The notes under the pieces were generated by a model. The model saw only the letters and a list, made by a program, of their open reading frames with translations, was not told the DNA's origin and did not search any database. Below are positions 14,614 to 26,600 of a DNA stretch of 64,000 nucleotides, one piece after another. The stretch comes from Lentimicrobium saccharophilum (GTDB lineage Bacteria; Bacteroidota; Bacteroidia; Bacteroidales; Lentimicrobiaceae), in assembly GCF_001192835.1 (NCBI RefSeq), contig NZ_DF968182.1, positions 256,349-320,348 of the forward strand. The letters run 5' to 3'. Position 1 is the first letter of the stretch. Each line of letters starts with the position of its first letter. Made by a program: the position numbers and the translations under genes.

Positions 14614-17600
14614 ATGAAAACATCTACCAACGGCCACAGGGCTGGTGTATTAATGACAGCAGCATTCGCCCTGTTTACAGTTTTATCTGTAACCGCTCAG
14701 TTTGGAACGCAGGAATCCATTGTTCCTAACCGGATTCCGCCTGCTGATATCCCGGGGATATCAGTTGACGGAGGAAATTCTTCGCAAAGGGCTCCTTCAG
14801 GCTCCATTTCAGTGGCTGAAAACGCTACCTATAATGCGATGACTCCTCAGCAGTTGGTTCAGAATGTGCTGGTGACAGGATGTTTGCAGGCTGAAAATAT
14901 CAGATTTGGTTATTATAACCGCAATAATGGAAACTGGACAAATCACACCTGGAGCAGTACCCCCGGAAACCGGATGCTTGGTTATTTTGAAAGGGCTACA
15001 TCCGGCTTCGCGTTGGAAGAGGGACTTGTTTTATCAACCGGGCGGATAAGTTCTGCCATGGGGCCTAACAACAATGCCGGCCGCAGCGATCAGATGGTCT
15101 CCAATGCCTCTGACCCTGACCTTGCCACCATTTCGGGCAGAACCATGTTTGATGCGGCTGTCCTTGAATTTGACTTTATTCCTGCCGGGAATACAGTGGA
15201 GTTTAAGTATGTTTTTGCTTCCGAAGAATATCTTGAGTATGTTCATACCAATTTTAACGATGCTTTCGGATTTTTCCTCAGCGGCCCCGGCATCTCCGGA
15301 CCTTATTCAAATAACGCTATCAATCTTGCCACCCTTCCGAACGGAGAAGATGTAACCATTAATACCATCCACCCTGCAGGGGTAAATACCAACGGTCAGT
15401 CTTATCCTGCCCATAATACTGAATACTACATTGACAATCCTTCGGGATCCCTGACCATGCAGTTTGATGGTTATACGGTTGAGTTAACCGCAACTTATCC
15501 TGTTACCCCCTGTGCTACATACCGCATTAAAATGGCCATTGCCGATGCCTCTGACCAGCAGTGGGATGCCGCAGTATTTCTTGGCGCCAGAAGCTTCAAC
15601 GCCGAAACGCTTTCATTGGCCCACTTCGGTAACGGAATTCAGGATAACAACAATGTATTTGAAGGTTGTACCAACAACAGGCTCGTTGTTACCCGTTTGA
15701 CTACTGATCTGACGGAAGATTATCATGTAGATCTTATTCTTGCCGGCTCTGCCATTAATGGTACCGATATCCTTACTTCCGACGGCCAGCCTTTCCCGAC
15801 ACAAATTGTAATTCCTGCCGGACAGGCTTCCTATGAAATTCCTTATTATGCTGTGAATGATGGTACGGGTGATAATGCAGAAACCTTTATTGTCAGGGTC
15901 AGAAATTCCTGCCCCTGTGATGAAAATATCTCTTATGTTGAAGAAATCATCAATATTTACGAACAGGTAACCATCGCTTCTGTTTCTGCTACCAATGCAC
16001 AGTGTGCCGGCCAGAGCAACGGTGTAATTACTGTCAATGCTACCGGAGGTTCCGGAAATTATCAGTATTCCATTAATAACGGTACAACCTGGCAGGCATC
16101 AAATACTTTCACCGGATTGTCAGCAGGTTCTTATACGGTTCTTGTAAGAGATCCGGGAAGCTGTTACGAACCGGTTTCAGCTGCCGCCACCATTGGAGAG
16201 CCTCAGCCGATAGTTGCCAATGCCGGAAGTGACGTTTCCATCTGTTCTGGCACCAGCACCCAGCTGAACGGAACAGGCGGCGTTTTATACTCATGGAGTC
16301 CAGCCACCGGACTGAGCAATCCTTCTATTGCAAATCCTGTTGCATCTCCGGCTGCCACCACCACCTACACCCTGACCGTTACCAATGCATCCGGACAGTG
16401 TGCATCTACTGATCAGGTAATAGTAACAGTTAATCCTTCACCGGTTGTAACAGTTAATCCAGCAGAAATCGAAGTTTGCCGCGGAACTGAAGTGACCATT
16501 ACAGCTTCGGGAGCAGCCTCTTATGTTTGGAATCCGGGTGGCGCAACCAGCGCATCCATTACAGTGAATCCGGTTTCGAATACTTCTTATACAGTTACAG
16601 GTACTGCAGCCAATGGTTGTACAGGAACTGCTTCTTCATTGGTGATTGTAAAGGCTACGCCCGGCAACGTCAATGCTGGAGCCGATGCAAGCATAGGCCT
16701 TTGCGAAACACATCAGCTGCAGGGTTCCGCAACCGGATCAGGGACACTGCTCTACACATGGACTCCCTCAACAGGACTGAGCAATGCTAGTATTGCCAAT
16801 CCCGTTTTCACTCCTCCGACATCCGGAACCTATACATTTACACTTACAGTTACCAATCAGGCAAGCGGTTGTTCAGTATCGGATGAAATGAGCATTGAAG
16901 TTGCCGAGCCCCTGGCTGTAACTTCTGTTGTGAATAACAACTCATGCACTACCGTTGCAGACGGGTCCATCGATATTACCGTTACCGGGGGATCAGCTCC
17001 TTATGCTTACGGCTGGACCGGTCCCAATGGTTATACTGCCGGAACCGAAGATCTGTCAAATATTGTTGCCGGAACCTATACAGTTGTGGTTACAGATTCG
17101 GATGGATGTACATTCACCGGCAACTATACCGTAGGAACCGTTCCCGATACCACTCCGCCAACGGCAAGTAACCCTGCCGATATCGTCCTTTCCGGATGTA
17201 ATGGCACATTCCCCGATCCTGACATTCTGGTTGTTACCGATGAAAATGACAATTGTGAAACTCCGGTTGTGTCTTGGGTAAGCGATGGCTCACCTGTACT
17301 TGACGGATGTACCGAAACAATTGTAAGAACATACAGTGTTACCGATGGTTCCGGTAATTCGATCAACGTATACCAGAACCTGATCAGAACCATTGACACC
17401 GACGCTCCGGTAATTTCAACCGTAGCCGAAAGCGCTGACCTGGGTTGCAACCCGACCGTTGTAGCTCCTGTTTTCACCGGACTTGACAACTGCGCAGGTG
17501 AATTTACGCCTGAAGTAACCACCACCGGCGTGATCAGCGAAGGATGTGCCTACAGCCAGACCTGGACCGCCAACTATACCGATGCTTGTGGCAATGTAGC

Positions 17601-20600
17601 CGAAGCAATCAGCATTACCTACACCTGGACCGTTGACACTGAAGCTCCGTTAATTTCGACCGTTGCTGAAAGCGGAGACCTTGGCTTTAATCCGACTATT
17701 ACAGCTCCTGAGTTTACAGGACTTGACAATTGTACCGGAATTTTTGCTCCTGTGGTAAGCACTGATGGTCCGGTTGCTGATGGTTGTGATTACAGCCAGA
17801 CATGGACCGCCAATTATACCGACGCCTGTGGCAATGCAGCAGCACCTGTAAGCATTACTTACACCTGGACAGTTGATGATGAACTACCGGTAATCACTAC
17901 TGTTGCTCAGAGTGGTGAACTTGGATGTAACCCGGTTGTAACTGCTCCTGTATTTACAGGACAGGATGGATGTTCAGGTACTTTCGAACCGAATGTATCA
18001 ACAGAAGGCCCCTTAGCCACTGGCTGCAGCTATACTCAGACCTGGACTGCCACTTATACGGATGCAGCCGGAAATGTAGCTGAACCTGTAAGCATTATTT
18101 ATACCTGGACCGTTGACACCGAAGCACCGGTGATCTCAACCGTAGCCGAAAGCGCAGACCTGGGTTGCAACCCGACCGTTGTAGCTCCTGTTTTCACAGG
18201 TCTTGACAACTGTGCAGGTGAGTTTACTCCTGAAGTATCTACTGAAGGTACCTCAAACACTGGCTGCGCTTACAGCCAGAACTGGACCGCCAACTATACC
18301 GACGCCTGTGGCAATGTAGCCGAAGCAATCAGCATTACCTACACCTGGACCGTTGACACCGAAGCTCCGGTAATTTCTACCATAGCTGTAAGCGGAGACC
18401 TTGGTTTTAATCCGACTATTACAGCTCCTGAGTTTACAGGACTTGACAATTGTGCCGGGGTTTTTGCTCCTGTTGTAAGCACTGATGGTCCGGTTGCTGA
18501 TGGTTGTGACTACACCCAGACCTGGACTGCCAATTACACGGATGCCTGTGGCAATGCAGCAGCACCTGTAAGCATTACTTACACATGGACAGTTGACTCC
18601 GAAGCTCCGGTAATCAGCACTGTTGCCCAGAGTGGCGAACTTGGATGTAACCCGGTTGTAACTGCTCCTGTATTTACAGGACTGGATGGATGTTCAGGTA
18701 CTTTCGAACCGAATGTATCAACAGAAGGCCCCTTAGCCACTGGCTGCAGCTATACTCAGACCTGGACTGCCACTTATACGGATGCAGCCGGAAATGTAGC
18801 TGCTCCTGTAAGCATTACCTATACCTGGACTGTTGACACCGAAGCACCGGTAATTTCGACCGTAGCCGAAAGCGCTGACCTGGGTTGCAACCCTGAAGTT
18901 GTAGCTCCTGTTTTCACCGGTCTTGATAACTGCGCAGGTGAGTTTACTCCTGAAGTATCTACTGAAGGTGCCTCAAACACTGGCTGCGCTTACACCCAGA
19001 CCTGGACCTCTAACTATACCGACGCCTGTGGCAATATTGCCGAAGAGGTCAGCATTACCTACACCTGGACCGTTGACACCGAAGCTCCGGTAATTTCGAC
19101 CGTAGCCGAAAGCGCTGACCTTGGTTGCAACCCTGAAGTTGTAGCTCCTGTTTTCACAGGTATTGACAACTGCGCAGGTGAATTTACGCCTGAAGTAACC
19201 ACCACCGGCGTGATCAGCGAAGGATGTGCCTACAGCCAGACCTGGACCGCCAATTATACCGACGCCTGTGGCAATGTAGCCGAAGAGGTCAGCATTACTT
19301 ACAACTGGACCGTTGACACCGAAGTACCGGTGATTTCAACCGTAGCCGAAAGCGCTGACCTGGGTTGTAACCCGACCGTTGTAGCTCCTGTTTTCACCGG
19401 TCTTGACAACTGCGCAGGTGAGTTTACTCCTGAAGTATCTACTGAAGGTGCCTCAAACACTGGCTGCGCTTACATCCAGACCTGGACCGCCAACTATACC
19501 GACACTTGTGGCAATGTAGCCGAAGAGGTAAGCATTACCTACACCTGGACCGTTGACACCGAAGCACCGGTGATCTCTACCTTAGCTGTAAGCGGAGACC
19601 TTGGCTTTAATCCGACTATTACAGCTCCTGAGTTTACAGGACTTGACAATTGTGCCGGGGTTTTTGCTCCTGTTGTAAGCACTGATGGTCCGGTTGCTGA
19701 TGGTTGTGACTACAACCAGACCTGGACTGCCAATTACACGGATGCCTGTGGCAATGCAGCAGCACCTGTAAGCATTACTTACACATGGACAGTTGACTCC
19801 GAAGCTCCGGTAATCAGCACTGTTGCCCAGAGTGGCGAACTTGGATGTAACCCGGTTGTAACTGCTCCTGTATTTACAGGACTGGATGGATGTTCAGGTA
19901 CTTTCGAACCGAATGTATCAACAGAAGGCCCCTTAGCCACTGGCTGCAGCTATACTCAGACCTGGACTGCCACTTATACGGATGCAGCCGGGAATGTTGC
20001 TGAGCCTGTCAGCATTACCTACACCTGGACTGTTGACACCGAAGCTCCGGTGATCTCAACCTTAGCCGAAAGCGCAGACCTGGGTTGCAACCCGACCGTT
20101 GTAGCTCCTGTTTTCACCGGTCTTGACAACTGCGCAGGTGAGTTTACTCCTGAAGTATCTACTGAAGGTGCCTCAAACACTGGCTGCGCTTACAGCCAGA
20201 CCTGGACCGCCAACTATACCGACGCCTGTGGCAATGTAGCCGAAGAGGTCAGCATTACTTATACCTGGACCGTTGACACCGAAGCACCGGTGATCTCTAC
20301 CTTAGCTGTAAGCGGAGACCTTGGCTTTAATCCGACTATTACAGCTCCTGAGTTTACAGGACTTGACAATTGTGCCGGGGTTTTTGCTCCTGTTGTAAGC
20401 ACTGATGGTCCGGTTGCTGATGGTTGTGACTACAACCAGACCTGGACTGCCAATTACACGGATGCCTGTGGCAATGCAGCAGCACCTGTAAGCATTACTT
20501 ACACATGGACAGTTGACTCCGAAGCTCCGGTAATCAGCACTGTTGCCCAGAGTGGCGAACTTGGATGTAACCCGGTTGTAACTGCTCCTGTATTTACAGG

Positions 20601-23600
20601 ACTGGATGGATGTTCAGGTACTTTCGAACCGAATGTATCAACAGAAGGCCCCTTAGCCACTGGCTGCAGCTATACTCAGACCTGGACTGCCACTTATACG
20701 GATGCAGCCGGGAATGTTGCTGAGCCTGTCAGCATTACCTACACCTGGACTGTTGACACCGAAGCTCCGGTGATCTCAACCTTAGCCGAAAGCGCTGACC
20801 TGGGTTGCAACCCTGAAGTTGTAGCTCCTGTTTTCACCGGCCTTGACAACTGTGCAGGTGAGTTTAATCCTGAAGTATCTACTGAAGGTGCCTCAAACAC
20901 TGGCTGCGCTTACAGCCAGACCTGGACCGCCAACTATACCGACGCCTGTGGCAATGTAGCCGAAGAGGTAAGCATTACCTACACCTGGACTGTTGATACC
21001 GAAGCTCCGGTGATCTCAACCGTAGCCGAAAGCGCTGACCTTGGTTGCAACCCGACCGTTGTAGCTCCTGTTTTCACCGGCCTTGACAACTGCGCCGGAG
21101 AATTTACGCCTGAAGTTACCACCACCGGCGTGGTCAGCGAAGGATGTGCCTACACCCAGACCTGGACCGCCAACTATACCGACGCCTGTGGCAATGTAGC
21201 CGAAGCAATCAGCATTACCTACACCTGGACCGTTGACACCGAAGCACCGGTAATTTCTACCTTAGCCGAAAGCGGTGACCTCGGTTGCAACCCGACCGTT
21301 GTAGCTCCTGTTTTCACCGGCTTTGACAACTGTGCAGGTGAGTTTACTCCTGAAGTATCTACTGAAGGTGCCTCAAACACTGGCTGCGCTTACAGCCAGA
21401 CCTGGACCGCCAACTATACCGACGCCTGTGGCAATGTAGCCGAAGAGGTAAGCATTACCTACACCTGGACCGTTGACACCGAAGCACCGGTAATTTCTAC
21501 CTTAGCCGAAAGCGGTGACCTCGGTTGCAACCCGACCGTTGTAGCTCCTGTTTTCACCGGTCTTGACAACTGTGCAGGTGAGTTTACTCCTGAAGTATCT
21601 ACTGAAGGTGCCTCAAACACTGGCTGCGCTTACAGCCAGACCTGGACCGCCAATTATACCGACGCCTGTGGCAATGTAGCCGAAGAGGTCAGCATTACTT
21701 ACACCTGGACTGTTGACACTGAAGCTCCGGTAATTTCTACCATAGCTGTAAGCGGAGACCTTGGTTTTAATCCGACTATTACAGCTCCTGAGTTTACAGG
21801 ACTTGACAATTGTGCCGGGGTTTTTGCTCCTGTTGTAAGCACTGATGGTCCGGTTGCTGATGGTTGTGACTACACCCAGACCTGGACTGCCAATTACACG
21901 GATGCCTGTGGCAATGTAGCAGCACCTGTAAGCATTACTTACACATGGACAGTTGACTCCGAAGCTCCGGTAATCAGCACTGTTGCCCAGAGTGGCGAAC
22001 TTGGATGTAACCCGGATGTAACTGCTCCTGTATTTACAGGACTGGATGGATGTTCAGGTACTTTCGAACCAAATGTATCATCAGCAGGCCCTGTTGCCAA
22101 TGGTTGCAGCTATGCTCAGACCTGGATTGCCACCTATACGGATGCAGCCGGAAATGTAGCTGCTCCTGTAAGCATTACTTATAGCTGGACAGTTGACACC
22201 GAAGCTCCGGTAATCAGCACCACTGCATCAAACGGTGACCTCGGTTGCAACCCGACCGTAGTTGCTCCCGTCTTCACCGGTCTTGACAACTGCGCCGGCG
22301 AATTTGCTCCCGAAGTATCCACCGAAGGTCCGTCAAACGAAGGCTGCGCTTACACCCAGACCTGGACCGCCAACTATACCGACGCCTGCAATAATGCAGC
22401 CACCCCGGTAAGCATTACCTATACCTGGACTGTTGACACCGAAGCTCCGGTAATCTCTACCGTAGCAGCAAGCGGTGACCTTGGCTGCAACCCGACCGTA
22501 GTAGCTCCCGTCTTCACCGGCCTTGACAACTGTGCTGGTGAGTTTACTCCTGAAGTATCTACCGAAGGTCCGTCAAACGAAGGCTGTACTTACACCCAGA
22601 CCTGGACTGCCAACTATACCGACGCCTGTGGCAATGTTGCTGAAGAAGCAAGCATTACCTACACCTGGACCGTTGACACCGAAGCTCCGGTAATCTCTAC
22701 CGTAGCAGTAAGCGGTGACCTTGGCTGCAACCCGACTGTAGAAGCTCCTGTCTTCACTGGTCTTGACAACTGTGCTGGTGAGTTTACTCCTGAAGTATCT
22801 ACCGAAGGTCCGTCAAACGAAGGCTGCGCTTATACCCAGACCTGGACTGCCAACTATACCGACGCCTGTGGCAATGTTGCTGAAGAAGTAAGCATTACCT
22901 ATACATGGACCGTTGACATCGAAGTTCCGGTAATCTCTACCGTTGCAGTAAGCGGTGACCTTGGCTGCAACCCGACTGTAGAAGCTCCTGTCTTCACCGG
23001 TCTTGACAACTGCGCCGGCGAATTTGCTCCCGAAGTATCCACCGAAGGTCCGTCAAACGAAGGTTGTGCTTATACCCAGACCTGGACCGCCAACTATACC
23101 GACGCTTGTGGCAATGTTGCTGAAGAAGTAAGCATTACCTATACCTGGACCGTTGACACCGAAGCTCCGGTAATCTCAACCGTAGCAACAAGCGGTGACC
23201 TTGGCTGCAACCCGACTGTAGAAGCTCCTGTCTTCACCGGTCTTGACAACTGCGCCGGCGAATTTGCTCCCGAAGTATCCACTGAAGGTCCGTCAAACGA
23301 AGGCTGCGCTTACACCCAGACCTGGACTGCCAACTATACCGACGCCTGTGGCAATGTAGCCGAAGAGTTAAGCATTACCTATACCTGGACCGTTGACACC
23401 GAAGCTCCGGTGATCTCAACCGTAGCTGTAAGCGGTGACCTTGGCTGCAATCCTGAGGTTGTTGCTCCTGTCTTCACTGGTCTTGACAACTGCGCCGGCG
23501 AGTTTACTCCCGAAGTATCCACCGAAGGTCCGTCAAACGAAGGCTGTGCTTACACCCAGACCTGGACTGCCAACTATACCGACGCCTGTGGCAATGTTGC

Positions 23601-26600
23601 TGAAGAAGCAAGCATTACCTACACCTGGACCGTTGACACCGAAGCTCCGGTAATCTCTACCGTAGCAGTAAGCGGTGACCTTGGCTGCAACCCTGAAGTA
23701 GTTGCTCCTGCCTTCACCGGTCTTGACAACTGCGCCGGCGAGTTTACTCCTGAAGTATCCACTGAAGGTCCGTCAAACGAAGGCTGCGCCTATACCCAGA
23801 CCTGGACTGCTAACTATACCGACGCCTGTGGCAATGTTGCTGCTCCTGTCAGCATTACCTATACCTGGACTGTTGACACCGAAGCTCCGGTTATCTCAAC
23901 CCTGGCAATCAGCGGTGACCTTGGCTGCAACCCTGAAGTAGTTGCTCCTGCCTTTACCGGTCTTGACAACTGCGCTGGCGAGTTTATTCCCGAAGTATCT
24001 ACCGAAGGTCCGTCAAACGAAGGCTGCGCTTACACCCAGACCTGGACTGCCAACTATACCGATGCCTGCAATAATGCAGCCACTCCGGTAAGCATTACCT
24101 ACACCTGGACCGTTGACACCGAAGCTCCGGTAATCTCTACCCTGGCAGTAAGCGGTGACCTTGGCTGCAACCCTGAAGTAGTTGCTCCTGCCTTCACCGG
24201 TCTTGACAACTGCGCCGGCGAGTTTACTCCTGAAGTATCCACTGAAGGTCCGTCAAACGAAGGCTGCGCCTATACCCAGACCTGGACTGCTAACTATACC
24301 GACGCCTGTGGCAATGTTGCTGCTCCTGTCAGCATTACCTATACCTGGACTGTTGACACCGAAGCTCCGGTTATCTCAACCCTGGCAATCAGCGGTGACC
24401 TTGGCTGCAACCCTGAAGTAGTTGCTCCTGCCTTTACCGGTCTTGACAACTGCGCTGGCGAGTTTATTCCCGAAGTATCTACCGAAGGTCCGTCAAACGA
24501 AGGCTGCGCTTACACCCAGACCTGGACTGCCAACTATACCGATGCCTGCAATAATGCAGCCACTCCGGTAAGCATTACCTACACCTGGACCGTTGACACC
24601 GAAGCTCCGGTGTTTACTAACGCTCCGGTTGATTTAACGGTAAACTGCAATGGTTCCGGAAATACCGGGGATCTCAACAACTGGCTGAACAGCGCAGTTG
24701 CTGAGGATATTTGCGGTGAGGTTACCATTACCAATGATTTTGAAGGGCTTAGTGATCTTTGCGGTGCTACCGGATCTGCAACTGTTACATGGACTGCTAC
24801 AGACAACTGCGGAAACGCTGCAACTACCACTGCAACCTTTACCATAGCTGATACCCAGGCTCCTGAAATAACCTGTCCTCAGAATATTGTAGCTGAAACA
24901 GAACCTGGAATGTGCGGTGCATGGATTGAAGTACCTGTTCCTGCAGCAATCGATGCTTGCGGAGAAGTTACCCTGGTGAATAATATTACCGGAACCAACA
25001 ATGCAACCGGTTCTTATCCTTTAGGTGTAACTACCATTATCTGGACAGCTACCGACGAATGCGGCAACGTTTCAACCTGCAGCATGACCATCACCATCAA
25101 TGATAATGAGGATCCTCATATTATTTGTCCTCAACATATTACGGTTAATAACGATCCCGGCGTATGTGAGGCATTTGTAAATGTTCCCCAGCCTCTCGTA
25201 AGCGACAATTGTGAAATCCGTACCCTTGTTAATACCTACACCCAGACAGATGATGCCTCCGCAGTTTATCCTGTAGGTACAACAGTAGTCTGGTGGACTG
25301 TCGTGGATATGTCAGGAAATTCAAGCACATGCTTTATGAATGTTACAGTAGTTGATGCGGAAGCGCCGGTTATTGTATGTCCTGAGGATATTGCCGTAAG
25401 CACTGATCCCGGAGTTTGTGAAGCTTATGTTACTGTGCCTCTGCCTGAAGTTTCCGATAACTGTGGCGTTGATAACGTTATTAACAGCTTCAACGGCACC
25501 AATGATGCCAGTGGTATCTATCCGGTTGGAAGTACCACCATCATCTGGACTGTTACCGATGTACATGGTCACATTGCTGAATGCTCCATGACGGTTACAG
25601 TATCCGATAATGAGCTTCCTGTTATTGAGTGTCCTGAAGATATCGCTGTTAACACTGATCCTGGTGTTTGTGAAGCATACGTTACCGTACCTCAGCCGGT
25701 TGTATCCGATAACTGCGGAATTGAATCTGTTGTAAACTCATACAATGGCACCGGTGATGCAAGTGGCATCTATCCGACGGGCACAACAACCATCAACTGG
25801 ACAGTTGTTGATATCCATGGTAACCAGTCTGAATGTGTTATGACTGTCACCGTTACTGACAATGAACTTCCGGTAATTGTATGCCCCGAAGATATCTCTG
25901 TAAATACGGATCCTGGCGTTTGCGAAGCCGATATAACCGTTCCACAGCCTGTTGTATCAGATAACTGCGGAATTGAATTTGTGGTGAACAGCTTCAACGG
26001 GACAGATAATGCAAGCGGAGTTTATCCGACAGGTACAACCACCGTTGTATGGACAGTTACTGATATTCACGGATTGACTTCAACCTGTGAAATGATTGTG
26101 ACTGTTTCTGACAATGAGCTGCCGGTGATCGAATGTCCTGAAGACATCACTGTTGTTGCAGGAGCCGGATGCACTGCACTTGTTGAAATTCCTGAGCCTG
26201 TTGTTTCTGACAACTGTGGAATAGAGAGTGTGGTAAGCAGCACAGGCACTGCCGGCAGTATTGAACTGCCTGCAGGTATCCATGAGATTTCCTGGACTGC
26301 CACCGATATTCATGGAAATCAGGCAAGCTGCAGCATGCTGGTAACAGTAATAGCCGGACCAATCGCCAATGATGACAATGATGTTACGGAAATGAATATT
26401 CCGGTATCGGTACCTGTTCTTGAGAACGATACAGATTGCGATAACAACATCGATCCTTCAACAGTAACCGTGATTACCAATCCTGCAAACGGATTCACCA
26501 TGGTTGACCCGCAAAACGGAAACATTCTTTATACTCCGAATACCGGCTTCCACGGAACCGATACCTTTATCTACCGGGTATGCGACCTGAGCGGTCTCTG

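Noticed and set aside
23435-24421. Several 72-79-codon frames within the repeat array, two of them identical
   Set aside because: They are alternative frames of the 240-bp repeat; identical copies arise from the duplicated units.
17401-24600. CRISPR-like regular repeats
   Set aside because: The units are 240 bp, all in one coding frame, with no short repeat/spacer alternation.
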